From Cedecea sp000277545 (GTDB lineage: Bacteria > Pseudomonadota > Gammaproteobacteria > Enterobacterales > Enterobacteriaceae): a stretch of DNA of 64,000 nucleotides. Below are positions 43,784 to 53,499 of the stretch, piece by piece. Position 1 is the first letter of the stretch. The number at the start of each line of letters is the position of its first letter. The position numbers were made by a program, and so were the translations under genes. The stretch lies in assembly GCA_050847315.1 (NCBI GenBank), contig CP193791.1, one strand, 5' to 3'. Under the pieces are notes generated by a model, which saw nothing but the letters and a program-made list of their open reading frames with translations, was not told the DNA's origin and made no database searches.

Positions 43784-44962
43784 CTAATCGGCCTGCCGCT
43801 GGTATCCGCGCCACCACACTACCAAATTTAGTAGGGCGACGCTGGCGCCGGCAATGCACACCCCGTTCCAGCCGGCATGTTGGTAAGCGCTCGCTGAAAT
43901 CAAAGAACCCGCCGCGCCGCCGATGAAGTAGCTGGTCATGTACCCGGCGGTCAGTCGGTTACGGGCTTCCGGCATCATGCGGTATATCAGGCTCTGGTTG
44001 GTGATGTGGACGCCCTGGACGGTGAGATCCAGCACCAGGATACCCACAATCAGGGCGAGGGCAGAGAACTGACCAAAAGCGATTGCGGCCCAGGAAAGTA
44101 ACAGCAGCAGCAGACCAATGGTGGTGGTGTGATGCCCTTTGCCCTTATCAACCAGCCCGCCTGCGGGGCGAGCGCCGAGCGCGCCAGCGGCTCCCGCAAG
44201 GCCGAACAGGCCGATAACCCCTTCGGAATAGTTAAACGGCGGCGAGGCCAGCAGGAACGCCATCGACGTCCAGAGAATGCTGAAGTTGGCGAAGGTCAGG
44301 CAGCCCAGCAAGGCGCGGGTGCGCAGCAGGCTGTTTTTAATAAACAGGCTGAAGATTGAGGTCAGCAGTTGCGGGTAGTTGAGGTGGCTGTCCTGCTTCA
44401 CCTGCGGCAGTCCGCGCCACAGGGCCAGCGCCATCAGCGCCATCAGCACGCTGGCAACCCAATAAACGGTGCGCCAGCCGCCAAGGCTTGCCAATAAACC
44501 CGCGACGGTTCGCGCCAGCAGAATCCCGAGCAGCAGCCCGCTCATGATAGTCCCGACAACCTTCCCGCGCTTTTCCGGTGCCGCGAGCGTCGCGGCAAAG
44601 GGCACAAGAATCTGCGCGACCACGGAGAAGAGCCCGGTCAGCGCGGTGCCCAGAATCATCATCCACAGGGACTGGCTGGTGGCGGTGATCAGCATCCCAC
44701 CGGCTGCCAGCAGCGTCATAAAGACGATCAGCCCCCGGCGCTCGAACATATCCCCAAGCGGCACCAGCAGCAACAGCCCTGCGGCATAGCCGAGCTGTGC
44801 AGTGGTAACGATAAATCCGGCCTGATTCACCGAGAGCGAAAAGGCGTTTGCGATGGTGTCGAGCAGCGGCTGCGCGTAATAGTTGCTGGCAACCGCGAGG
44901 CCGGTCGCGACGGACATCAGGACGATCAGCGCCGGGCTGAGTCCGTGAGTATTGTTTTTCAT
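43784..44962 (-). CDS. MFS transporter at the ygaY position
   Basis: 392 residues from ATG 44962 (frame open to 44974). Twelve-helix MFS protein; LGDMFERRGLIVFMT is motif A and RTVAGLLASLGGWRTVYW is typical of sugar/drug efflux members. In E. coli K-12 the gene at this site between proX and emrR (ygaY) is a broken pseudogene; here the frame is intact. The ygaZ and ygaH genes that accompany it in E. coli are absent. Substrate unknown. Confidence 0.88.
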   Translation of the reverse strand: MKNNTHGLSPALIVLMSVATGLAVASNYYAQPLLDTIANAFSLSVNQAGFIVTTAQLGYAAGLLLLVPLGDMFERRGLIVFMTLLAAGGMLITATSQSLWMMILGTALTGLFSVVAQILVPFAATLAAPEKRGKVVGTIMSGLLLGILLARTVAGLLASLGGWRTVYWVASVLMALMALALWRGLPQVKQDSHLNYPQLLTSIFSLFIKNSLLRTRALLGCLTFANFSILWTSMAFLLASPPFNYSEGVIGLFGLAGAAGALGARPAGGLVDKGKGHHTTTIGLLLLLLSWAAIAFGQFSALALIVGILVLDLTVQGVHITNQSLIYRMMPEARNRLTAGYMTSYFIGGAAGSLISASAYQHAGWNGVCIAGASVALLNLVVWWRGYQRQAD

Positions 44963-45055
44963 TATTATCTTCAACTTGCCAAAGAGAGGTCTGAATAATA
45001 GCGAAAAATGATGACAGCAGAAGCGAAGGTGGGTGTCGGATCGTGCGGTTATTGA

Positions 45056-45166
45056 CCCTCACCCCGGCCCTCTCCCTGGAAGGGAGAGGGAGAAAAGAAG
45101 GAGAAGAGAAAAGGTGTTTGTCTGTTTATCCCCTCTCCCCTTTGGGGAGAGGGTCAGGGTGAGGGG
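45056..45166. repeat. MITE-like palindromic repeat
   Basis: Left end CCCTCACCCCGGCCCTCTCC (45056-45075) is a near-complete inverted copy of the right end GGAGAGGGTCAGGGTGAGGG (45146-45165). Internal inverted repeats CCCTTTGGGG and CTCCCTggaAGGGAG add secondary hairpins. It fills the gap between the MFS gene and proX and contains no gene. Similar GC-rich repeats occur dispersed in some enterobacterial genomes; copy number cannot be seen here. Confidence 0.75.
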
Positions 45167-45170
45167 CGGT

Positions 45171-46163
45171 TTATTTCGCCGCCAGTGCCTCTTTCACCCA
45201 GCCGTCAAACTGCGCCTGGTGCGCCTTAATCCAGCCGTCGACGTGGCCGTTAATGTCGGCCTCAGAAGACTTACCGTTATGCATCATCGCATTCTGGGCA
45301 TTGATATCCGCCAGCGGCAATTTCATGACGGCAAACAGCTTCGCCGCCTGTGGGTTTTTCTCGGCCCAGGCCTTGTTGGCGACAATGTGCATGGTGTTCA
45401 CCGGGAAGCCGTAGTTCGCCCCGTTAGGCAGTTTAGTATCAATATCTTTCTGCTCGCCCGGCAGGGAAGAGAACGGCACCTGCAGCCACACCACGTCTTT
45501 GCCCGGCTTCAGCACATCGCTCACCCAGTACGGTGTCCAGGTGTAATACAGCACCGGCTTACCTTCTTTGAAGCGCGCGATAGTGTCGGCCATCATCGCC
45601 GAGTAGTTGCCGTGGTTCACGGTCACGGTATTCGCCAGCTTATAGGCTTCATTCTGATGATTAATCACCGCCTCGCAGCCCCAGCCTGGCGTACAGCCCA
45701 TCATGTCAGCTTTGCCGTCGCCGTTGCTGTCGAACAGTTTGGCGATTTTCGGATCTTTAAGCTGCTCGATATTGGTGATGTGGTACTGGTCAGCGGTTTT
45801 CTTATCAATAAGGTAGCCCTGAGCCGCGCCGGTCACGAAGGTGCCTTCCCGGTAGAATTTCTTGCTCCCGCCCGCAGCGGCGTACATATCATCATGCAGC
45901 GGCTGCCAGTTAACGGCGGTGAAGGTGGCGTCGCCGGAAGCGATGGAGGTGTAGCCTACGTTATAGTCCACCTCGCTTGGCTTGTTCACGGTGTAGCCCA
46001 TTTTTTCTAGCGCGCGGCTGACCAGCAGCGTCTGGAAGGTTTCTTCGGCGATGGTGCTCTGTACCGGCTGAACGGCAATGCCTTTGCCCGGCAGGTCTGC
46101 GGCAAAAGCGCTGGTGGTAACGAGTGTCGCAAGAGCTGTGGCTAAAATAGCGTTGTGTCGCAT
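45171..46163 (-). CDS. proX: Glycine betaine/proline-binding protein ProX
   Basis: 330 residues, the E. coli length. Signal peptide MRHNAILATALATLVTTSAF with cleavage AFA-AD. Aromatic residues that cage the betaine ammonium are conserved (for example W in NWQPLH and YTWTPYW). Delivers glycine betaine and proline betaine to ProWV under osmotic stress. Confidence 0.98.
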   Translation of the reverse strand: MRHNAILATALATLVTTSAFAADLPGKGIAVQPVQSTIAEETFQTLLVSRALEKMGYTVNKPSEVDYNVGYTSIASGDATFTAVNWQPLHDDMYAAAGGSKKFYREGTFVTGAAQGYLIDKKTADQYHITNIEQLKDPKIAKLFDSNGDGKADMMGCTPGWGCEAVINHQNEAYKLANTVTVNHGNYSAMMADTIARFKEGKPVLYYTWTPYWVSDVLKPGKDVVWLQVPFSSLPGEQKDIDTKLPNGANYGFPVNTMHIVANKAWAEKNPQAAKLFAVMKLPLADINAQNAMMHNGKSSEADINGHVDGWIKAHQAQFDGWVKEALAAK

Positions 46164-46218
46164 CGTTATTCCTTTTTAATGGTGATGGGGCGAGGGGCGG
46201 CCGAAGCCGCCGCCAGGC

Positions 46219-47298
46219 TTATTTCATGAAGGGACGGGTCACAAGACCCAGCGGGCCGGTGGTATACCAGCGGAGGTTGCCACGGGAGCGGGAATCGCGC
46301 CCAATGGACTGAGTCAGGCGGTCGAGAATAATGGCCAGGATCACGATCCCCACGCCACCGACCGTAGCCAGACCCATATCAAGGCGGCCAATGCCGCGCA
46401 GAACCATCTGGCCGAGCCCGCCCACGGCAATCATCGACGCGATAACCACCATCGACAGCGCCAGCATCAGCGTCTGGTTAACGCCGGCCATAATGGTTGG
46501 CATCGCCAGCGGAAGCTGCACTTTGAACAACATCTGGCGCGGGCTGGCACCGAATGAGCGCGCCGCTTCGACCAAATCTTCCGGCACCTGCTTAATGCCC
46601 AGGATAGTCAGGCGCACGATAGGCGGCAGGGCAAAGATAATCGTCACCACCACGCCAGGCACGTTGCCGATGCCGAACAGCATCACGATAGGCACCAGGT
46701 AAACAAACGCCGGGGTGGTCTGCATGGCATCCAGCAAGGGGCGAACGATTTTTGCTGCACGTTCGCTGCGCGCCAGCCAAATCCCGAGAGGCAGGCCGAG
46801 GACCATACAAAACAGCAGGGCCGTCAGCACCAGCGCGAGAGTGACCATCGCCTGCGACCAGGCCCCAATCGCGCCAATGGCGACCAGCGAGATCAGCGTG
46901 GCGACGCCCATGCCGAGGCTGGACATTTGCCAGGCAATCAGCGCAAAGACGATAATCGCGACCGGCGCGGGCATCCCCAAAAGCAGCTGCTGGAAGCCGC
47001 TGAGAATATAATCCACCGGCACGCGAATGCCCTGGAACACCGGGCGGAAATGGGTCACCACCCAGTCGATCCCCTCCGTCACCCAGCTGTCGAGAGGGAT
47101 CAGCGTTTTGTGGAACGGATCCAGAATATTGAAATGTTCAGGCGCGGCTGCCGGGGCCGAATTCAGCCAGTCAGCGCCTCCGCTGGTGGCCGCATCCGAC
47201 GCCGGAGCGCCCCATGCGTCTGCAGAACCTGTTGCCTGACTGGTTGCGGCGTCTGTTGCCGCGCTGCCGGTATCCCATGGATTAGTTGCGTCACTCAT
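46219..47298 (-). CDS. proW: Glycine betaine/proline ABC permease ProW
   Basis: 359 residues (354 in E. coli). A long N-terminal Ala/Ser/Thr/Asp-rich periplasmic tail (1-60) precedes seven or so helices; the EAA loop reads EAARSFGASPRQMLFKVQLP. Overlaps proV by four bases. The tail is slightly longer and more Ala-rich than in E. coli. Confidence 0.98.
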   Translation of the reverse strand: MSDATNPWDTGSAATDAATSQATGSADAWGAPASDAATSGGADWLNSAPAAAPEHFNILDPFHKTLIPLDSWVTEGIDWVVTHFRPVFQGIRVPVDYILSGFQQLLLGMPAPVAIIVFALIAWQMSSLGMGVATLISLVAIGAIGAWSQAMVTLALVLTALLFCMVLGLPLGIWLARSERAAKIVRPLLDAMQTTPAFVYLVPIVMLFGIGNVPGVVVTIIFALPPIVRLTILGIKQVPEDLVEAARSFGASPRQMLFKVQLPLAMPTIMAGVNQTLMLALSMVVIASMIAVGGLGQMVLRGIGRLDMGLATVGGVGIVILAIILDRLTQSIGRDSRSRGNLRWYTTGPLGLVTRPFMK

Positions 47299-48494
47299 TG
47301 ACTTGCCCCCTCACGATCTAATGCCTGCAGCAGCACCCCTTTTGAGATGATGCCCACGTACTGCCCCTCTTCGCTGACCACCGGCACCGCGCACGGAGCC
47401 TGGCCGACATGAGAGAGCAGATCGCTCAGCGAGGTTTCGGCGGAAACCGCCTCCGGGGAAGCCAGGAACGCATGGTCCAGACCTTCGCCCGCCGCCAGTG
47501 CCGCTTTTAGCGAATCGGTGGAGACGATGCCAAGGAATTTTTGTCCGCGCTCAATGACATAGCCATATTCGCGGTCGTCATCCTGCAGCAGTTTCAGCGC
47601 CGAACGAGGGCCAAAGCCGCTGGTTTTACGCAGTAACCCAGCCGGGCTGCGGCGGGCAATATCTTTGGCGCTAAAGACCTGGCTGATGTCCACGCCGCGG
47701 AAGAAGGTGCGCACGTAATCGTTGGCCGGATTATTTAAGATTTCATCCGGCGTACCGACCTGCACCACTTCGCCGCCCTGCATAATGGCAATGCGATCGC
47801 CAATACGCATGGCTTCGTCGAGATCGTGGGAAATAAACACGATGGTGCGCTGATGTTTTGCCTGCAGCTTAATTAATTCGTCCTGCATTTCGGTCCGAAT
47901 TAAGGGGTCAAGCGCGGAGAAGGCTTCATCCATAAGTAATATGTCTGGATTTATGGCCAGCGCACGGGCTAGACCTACGCGCTGACGCATCCCGCCGGAC
48001 AATTCATCGGGGTAAGCATGGGCATAATTCTCAAGTCCGACCTGACGTAGCGCATCCAGCGCTTTTTCATGCCGTTCTTTGACCGGAATTCCCGCAAGCT
48101 CCATACCGAAAGCGGCATTATTTAACACCGTCATATGCGGCATTAAAGCAAAGGACTGGAAGACCATTGCGATCTTTTTTTTGCGCACCTCGCGGAGTTC
48201 TGAGTCTGATATTTTGGCAATATCAATGCCGTCAATCAGTACCTGTCCACGGGTGGGTTCAATCAGGCGATTGAGAAGGCGAACCATGGTGGATTTTCCT
48301 GAGCCGGACAACCCCATGATGACAAAAATCTCGCCTTCTTCAATGGCCAGACTGGCGTCTTTTACGCCAAGCGACAGACCCGTTTTTTCCAGTAATTCAC
48401 TCTTGGAAATGCCCTTCTCAATGTATTTGAACGCGCGCTGTGGATGTTCGCCAAATACTTTATATAAATTCTTCACTTCTAATTTAATTGCCAT
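47295..48494 (-). CDS. proV: Glycine betaine/proline ABC ATPase ProV
   Basis: 399 residues (400 in E. coli). Walker A GLSGSGKST, signature LSGGMRQRVG, Walker B ILLMDEAFSALDP, then tandem CBS domains (about 285-399) thought to sense ionic strength. First gene of proU. Confidence 0.98.
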   Translation of the reverse strand: MAIKLEVKNLYKVFGEHPQRAFKYIEKGISKSELLEKTGLSLGVKDASLAIEEGEIFVIMGLSGSGKSTMVRLLNRLIEPTRGQVLIDGIDIAKISDSELREVRKKKIAMVFQSFALMPHMTVLNNAAFGMELAGIPVKERHEKALDALRQVGLENYAHAYPDELSGGMRQRVGLARALAINPDILLMDEAFSALDPLIRTEMQDELIKLQAKHQRTIVFISHDLDEAMRIGDRIAIMQGGEVVQVGTPDEILNNPANDYVRTFFRGVDISQVFSAKDIARRSPAGLLRKTSGFGPRSALKLLQDDDREYGYVIERGQKFLGIVSTDSLKAALAAGEGLDHAFLASPEAVSAETSLSDLLSHVGQAPCAVPVVSEEGQYVGIISKGVLLQALDREGASQ

Positions 48495-48562
48495 GCAATA
48501 AACGGCTTCCTGTATTTAATTTATTTATAGATGATTCCTGATGGAAATAATGACCGGTATAT

Positions 48563-48590
48563 ACCCTAACATACTAAGAATCTGAGGCAA
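48563..48590 (-). promoter_or_regulatory. proU P2 promoter
   Basis: Minus strand TTGCCT (48590-48585), 16 bases, TAGGGT (48568-48563). Both hexamers and most of the spacer are the same as the osmoregulated P2 promoter of E. coli proU. H-NS-type repression would act on flanking AT-rich DNA. Confidence 0.85.
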
Positions 48591-48749
48591 CCCTCGATTC
48601 TGTGATGTCAAAATATCCGCGCGATGAATGTGGGAGAAATTTCCCATGAGCACTGGCCTGAGAGCGAATAAGTGCGGTGGAATATTTTTTGTCAATGAGG
48701 TGAATATTCAGCCTGAATTTGGGTGATTCAGGCTGAAATGACAGGCGTA

Positions 48750-49940
48750 TTACGGCTGAGCAATTAAATTAATGACGGCAGTTTTATTCCGGTTAAGCAG
48801 CCATTGGGCTTTGTCTTTAAATGTATTATTTTCCCGCCAGGCATGTGCGGCGGTCACCATATTTTCCAGCGCCTCATCGGGCTTGAACGGCTCGATATTG
48901 GGGTACGGCCACGGGGTTTGGCTATCGACAAACTGGGCGATGTACAGATAGCCATTTTGCAGGCTGTGTTCACCGCTTTTGGCCTGCCAGACGTTGACCC
49001 CAACTTTTTCACCCAACAGCCCTAACGGGTTCCAGGCATCGAGAATAAAGTTGCTGTAGTGCCAGGAACGCGTGCGCTCAATTTCCGTCACCGGCACGCC
49101 TTTGGCGTCAAACTGCACCGGAATGCGCTGGGTGGCAGAAATCAAACGCTGTTTGGCCGCGTCCTTATCCCCCAGCCACAGGGCAATCGCGGCGGCCTGA
49201 ACGTCGTACCAGGTGCCATGATTATTTTCAGCCGCAGCCTCTTTTTGGCCGTTTTCGCTGGTGGTCAGCCACTGGTAATAATCCCGGTACCACTGCCTGA
49301 GCGAGCGCCAGGTTTTATCATCCAGCTTTCCGCCGTCGTGCAGCAGCTCAATGGCATCGATAAGCCGCACAAAGCCGCGTCCGTCGAGAATACCAGTGCC
49401 GCGCACGCCTTTTCTCCCGGGAATGGTTTGGGCGTGAGCGAGATTCGGCGTCATCCGGGTTTCCGGCGTGATAAACCAATTCACCAGCTGCTGGCGGGCT
49501 TTATCCGCGTAGGTATCTTTACCGGATAGCTGCCAGGCCAGCGCCAGATTCCATACGTCATCGGTCATGCTGTTCAGGCGGGCTTTATCGCTTTGCTTGC
49601 CGACGGCGACGGGATTGATCTGGCCATCTTTTCGCACCCACGGCAGGCCGTCGGGGCTTTTAGGATCGGGCCACCAGTAGTCAGAAAAGCTGTAATAGTC
49701 GTGAGGATCGCCTGCCGGTGCGCCGGGGCTTTTTTGGGTGATGCTGTAGAGCGGATGAATTAGCGCCTGGTCGGCTTTATGCTTAAGGGCTTGCCAGGCG
49801 GGCATCAGGGCCGGGTTTTGCTGGCTAATCTCTTGCTTACTGTGCGCCAGCTGTGCCGTGTCCAGCAGCAGCGGGGCGCCAAAGGCTAACGGTGCGCTGC
49901 CGCAAAGCAGCGCCAAAACAGAACAACGAAATAACGACAT
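48750..49940 (-). CDS. Secreted alginate lyase-family polysaccharide lyase
   Basis: 396 residues with a signal peptide (MSLFRCSVLALLCGSAPLAF, cleavage AFG-AP). The (alpha/alpha) toroid alginate-lyase domain fills the rest: YYSFSDYWWPDP near residue 80-91, DGRGFVRLIDAIELL, and the catalytic-site block ENNHGTWYDVQ (about 238-248) with Asn-His as in PL5/PL38-type enzymes, plus RTRSWHYSNF with a candidate Tyr. It would cleave uronic-acid polysaccharide in the periplasm. In E. coli proV and nrdF are direct neighbours, so this gene is an insertion. Substrate (alginate, glucuronan or other) is not determined. Confidence 0.87.
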   Translation of the reverse strand: MSLFRCSVLALLCGSAPLAFGAPLLLDTAQLAHSKQEISQQNPALMPAWQALKHKADQALIHPLYSITQKSPGAPAGDPHDYYSFSDYWWPDPKSPDGLPWVRKDGQINPVAVGKQSDKARLNSMTDDVWNLALAWQLSGKDTYADKARQQLVNWFITPETRMTPNLAHAQTIPGRKGVRGTGILDGRGFVRLIDAIELLHDGGKLDDKTWRSLRQWYRDYYQWLTTSENGQKEAAAENNHGTWYDVQAAAIALWLGDKDAAKQRLISATQRIPVQFDAKGVPVTEIERTRSWHYSNFILDAWNPLGLLGEKVGVNVWQAKSGEHSLQNGYLYIAQFVDSQTPWPYPNIEPFKPDEALENMVTAAHAWRENNTFKDKAQWLLNRNKTAVINLIAQP

Positions 49941-49974
49941 AGGCCACCTCGCAAAATGCTCAACGGCCAGATTA

Positions 49975-50937
49975 CTAGAAATCCCAGTCCTCGTCCTCGG
50001 TTTCCACCGCCTTGCCCATTACGTAGGAGGAGCCTGAGCCGGAGAAAAAATCGTGGTTCTCATCGGCATTGGGGGACAACGCCGCGAGAATGGCCGGGTT
50101 AACTTCCGCCATCTCCGCCGGGAACAGCGCCTGGTAGCCCAGGTTCATTAGCGCTTTATTGGCGTTGTAGCTCAGAAACGCCTTCACTTCGTCTTCCCAG
50201 CCCAGTTCACGGTAAAGCGTTTCGCTGTACGCCAGCTCGTTATCGTAGAGATCCATCAGCAGATCGAGGGCAAAGTTTTGCAGCTCGGTCTGGCGCTCGC
50301 GGCTCTGCTGCGCCAGCGCTTTCTGGTACTTGTAGCCGATGTAATAGCCGTGCACCGCCTCGTCGCGGATGATCAGCCGAATGAGATCGGCGGTGTTGGT
50401 CAGCTTGCCGCGGCTGGAGTAATACATCGGCAGCCAGAAGCCGGAGTAAAACAGGAAGGACTCGAGAAACACGCTGGCAATTTTCTTCTTCAGCGGGTCG
50501 TTGTCCCGGTAATGGCCCAGAATAATCGAGGCTTTACGCTGCAGGGCTTCATTCTGCTCGCTCCAGTCGTAGGCGGCGTCCACATCTTTGGTCTGGCAGA
50601 GCGTGGAAAATATCGAGCTGTAGGAACGGGCATGCACCGCTTCCATAAAGCTGATATTCGACATCACCGCCTCTTCGTGTGGCGTCAGCGAATCGGCCAT
50701 CAGCGCGGGGGCACCCACGGTATTCTGAATAGTGTCCAGCAGCGTCAGTCCGGTAAACACGCGGATAACGAGCTGCTGCTCCTGCTCGCTGAGCGATTGC
50801 CAGGCCGGAATATCATTAGAGAGCGGCACCTTCTCCGGCAGCCAGAAGTTACTGGTCAGGCGGTTCCAGACCTCGAGGTCTTTATCGTCCTCGATTTTGT
50901 TCCAGTTGATGGCGCTTACGCGCGTCAGTTGCGTCAT
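49975..50937 (-). CDS. nrdF: Class Ib ribonucleotide reductase beta subunit NrdF
   Basis: 320 residues (319 in E. coli). Dimanganese/diiron tyrosyl-radical subunit; metal ligands in SFMEAVHARSYSS and RDEAVHGYYIGYK, with the radical Tyr in the ARSYSSIF helix region. Start at 50937 (MTQLTR) after AAGGA; the longer frame is not coding. Ends the nrdHIEF operon. Confidence 0.98.
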   Translation of the reverse strand: MTQLTRVSAINWNKIEDDKDLEVWNRLTSNFWLPEKVPLSNDIPAWQSLSEQEQQLVIRVFTGLTLLDTIQNTVGAPALMADSLTPHEEAVMSNISFMEAVHARSYSSIFSTLCQTKDVDAAYDWSEQNEALQRKASIILGHYRDNDPLKKKIASVFLESFLFYSGFWLPMYYSSRGKLTNTADLIRLIIRDEAVHGYYIGYKYQKALAQQSRERQTELQNFALDLLMDLYDNELAYSETLYRELGWEDEVKAFLSYNANKALMNLGYQALFPAEMAEVNPAILAALSPNADENHDFFSGSGSSYVMGKAVETEDEDWDF

Positions 50938-50971
50938 TTTCTTTCCTTGTCCTTTAGCCTGGTACTTTGCG

Positions 50972-53116
50972 TTATAGCGCGCAGGACACGCAGCCCTGCA
51001 CCTCGGTGCCTTCCAGCGCCAGCTGCCGCAGACGAATGTAGTAGAGCGTTTTAATGCCTTTCTTCCAGGCATAAATCTGCGCTTTATTGATGTCGCGGGT
51101 GGTGGCGGTATCGCGGAAGAACAGCGTCAGCGAAAGCCCCTGGTCAACGTGTCGGGTGGCCTCGGCATAGGTGTCGATGATCTTTTCCGGGCCGATATCG
51201 TAGGCGTCCTGGTAAAACTCAAGATTGTCGTTGGTCATAAACGGGGCGGGGTAGTACACACGCCCGGTTTTACCCTCTTTACGGATCTCAATCCGGGAGA
51301 CAATCGGGTGGATGCTCGAAGTCGCGTGATTGATGTAAGAGATTGATCCCGTCGGCGGGATAGCCTGCAAATTCTGGTTATACAGGCCGTGCTCGCGTAC
51401 GTCGTCGCATAGCTGCTGCCACTGTTCGCGCCCTGGAATCGCAATCCCTGCTTTGGCAAACAGCGCCCGGACTTTCTCCGTTTTTGGCTCCCACGTTTGT
51501 TCGAGGTACTGTCGGAAATATTCGCCGCTGGCATAGCGCGACTGTTCGAAACCGGCAAAACGCTGCTGTCGCTCCCGGGCTAAAGCGTTGGAAGCGCGAA
51601 GCGCGTGCCAGGTGATGGTGTAGAAATAGATATTGGTGAAATCCAGCCCTTCGGCTGAGCCGTAGGCAATGCCCTCGCGCGCCAGGTAGCCGTGCAGGTT
51701 CATTTGCCCGAGGCCAATAGCGTGGGAGGCGGCATTCCCGGCTTCAACCGACGGCACCGAGCGAATATGGCTCATATCAGACACCGCCGTCAGGCCGCGA
51801 ATGGCGGTCTCCACGGTGCGGCCAAAATCCTCAGAGTCCATGGCATGGGCGATGTTCAGCGAACCAAGGTTGCAGGATATGTCTTTGCCCGTTTGCGCGT
51901 AATCCAGGTTTTCATCGTAGGTCGAGGCGCTGTTTACCTGCAAAATTTCCGAGCAGAGGTTACTCATGTTAATACGCCCGGCAATCGGGTTGGCCCGGTT
52001 AACCGTGTCCTCAAACATGATGTACGGGTAGCCGGACTCAAACTGGATCTCCGCCAGCGTCTGGAAGAAGTCGCGAGCGTTGATCCAGCTCTTACGAATC
52101 CGATCGTCCTCCACCATTTGCTGATAAAGATCGTTGACGCTGATGTCGCCAAACGGCTTGCCGTAGATTCTTTCCACGTCGTAAGGCGAAAACAGCGCCA
52201 TCTGCTGATTGGTTTTGGCTAGCTGGAAGGTGATATCCGGAATAGTCACCCCGAGCGACAGCGTTTTAATGCGGATCTTCTCATCGGCATTTTCCCGCTT
52301 GGTATCGAGGAAGCGCAGGATATCCGGGTGATGCGCGTTGAGGTAAACCGCCCCCGCGCCCTGGCGTGCGCCAAGCTGGTTGGCGTAGGAAAACGCGTCT
52401 TCCAGCATCTTCATTACCGGGATCACGCCCGATGACTGGTTTTCAATGCGTTTGATGGGCGCCCCGGATTCACGCAGGTTGGAAAGCAGGAAGGCAACGC
52501 CGCCGCCACGTTTGGACAGCTGGAGCGCCGAGTTAACCGCGCGGCCAATCGACTCCATATTGTCTTCAATCCGCAGCAGGAAGCAGGAAACCAGCTCGCC
52601 CCGCTGCTTCTTACCGCAGTTGAGGAACGTTGGCGTGGCAGGCTGGAAACGGCCGCTGAGCATCTCTTCCATCAGGCGTGTGGCAAGCGGCTCATCTCCC
52701 TGCGCCAGGGTCAGGGCCACCATGCAAACACGGTCCGGGAAATGTTCCAGATAGTGCTTTCCGTCCCAGGTTTTCAGGGTGTAGCTGGTGTAGTACTTCC
52801 ACGCGCCTAAAAAGGTCTGGAACTGAAAGCCGCTGCCGTGCGCTCTGTCGAACAGTTCAAGGATAAACGGGCGCGAATAGCGGGTTAGCACGGCATCGTC
52901 GTAATAGTGCTCGGCCACCAGATAGTCCAGCTTCGCCTGCCGGCTAGGGAAGCTAACGGTGTTCGGTAAGACGTGCTGTGCAAAGAAGCTTTCCACGGCC
53001 TGTTTATCTTTATCAAACTGGATGTTTCCCTCTTTGTCATAGAGGTTGAGCATGGCGTTCAGGGCGTGGTAGTCCACGCTTTCCGTTGCTAAACGGACTG
53101 CTTCTGTCGTTGCCAA
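50972..53116 (-). CDS. nrdE: Class Ib ribonucleotide reductase alpha subunit NrdE
   Basis: 714 residues, the E. coli length. Catalytic subunit with the active-site loop NLCSEILQVN and NLGSLNIAHAMD, and the C-terminal redox pair GCVSCAL that is reduced by NrdH. Overlaps nrdI by 28 bases. Confidence 0.99.
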   Translation of the reverse strand: MATTEAVRLATESVDYHALNAMLNLYDKEGNIQFDKDKQAVESFFAQHVLPNTVSFPSRQAKLDYLVAEHYYDDAVLTRYSRPFILELFDRAHGSGFQFQTFLGAWKYYTSYTLKTWDGKHYLEHFPDRVCMVALTLAQGDEPLATRLMEEMLSGRFQPATPTFLNCGKKQRGELVSCFLLRIEDNMESIGRAVNSALQLSKRGGGVAFLLSNLRESGAPIKRIENQSSGVIPVMKMLEDAFSYANQLGARQGAGAVYLNAHHPDILRFLDTKRENADEKIRIKTLSLGVTIPDITFQLAKTNQQMALFSPYDVERIYGKPFGDISVNDLYQQMVEDDRIRKSWINARDFFQTLAEIQFESGYPYIMFEDTVNRANPIAGRINMSNLCSEILQVNSASTYDENLDYAQTGKDISCNLGSLNIAHAMDSEDFGRTVETAIRGLTAVSDMSHIRSVPSVEAGNAASHAIGLGQMNLHGYLAREGIAYGSAEGLDFTNIYFYTITWHALRASNALARERQQRFAGFEQSRYASGEYFRQYLEQTWEPKTEKVRALFAKAGIAIPGREQWQQLCDDVREHGLYNQNLQAIPPTGSISYINHATSSIHPIVSRIEIRKEGKTGRVYYPAPFMTNDNLEFYQDAYDIGPEKIIDTYAEATRHVDQGLSLTLFFRDTATTRDINKAQIYAWKKGIKTLYYIRLRQLALEGTEVQGCVSCAL

Positions 53117-53499
53117 AATTCGCTTACTCCCTTACGCACGTTGTCGATGTCTTGCGGGGTGCCCAGTAGCTCAAAACGGTAGAGGTAAGGCACCTGGCAT
53201 TTTTGTGAAATGACGTCCCCGGCCCGGCAAAACCCTTCGCCAAAACTGCGGTTACCGCTGGCGATCACGCCGCGGATCAGCGCGCGATTGTTCGGGTTGT
53301 TCAGGAAGCGGATCACCTGCGGCGGTACCGCCCCGGCAATGCCGCCGCCGCCATAGCTGGGCACGATTAAAATGTAGGGTTCCGTCACTTCCAGGCGCGC
53401 TTTTACCTCCAGGGGAATGCGTAAGGCGGGCAGTCCCAGGCGTTCGATAAAACGCAGGGTGTTTTCCGACTCGCTGGAGAAGTAGACGAGGGTGCTCAT
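53089..53499 (-). CDS. nrdI: Flavodoxin-like NrdI
   Basis: 136 residues. FMN-binding motifs VYFSSESENTLRFIERL and VPSYGGGG, ASGNRSFGEGFC. NrdI supplies oxidant for assembly of the Mn(III)2-tyrosyl radical in NrdF. ATG 53499 overlaps the nrdH stop. Confidence 0.97.
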   Translation of the reverse strand: MSTLVYFSSESENTLRFIERLGLPALRIPLEVKARLEVTEPYILIVPSYGGGGIAGAVPPQVIRFLNNPNNRALIRGVIASGNRSFGEGFCRAGDVISQKCQVPYLYRFELLGTPQDIDNVRKGVSEFWQRQKQSV

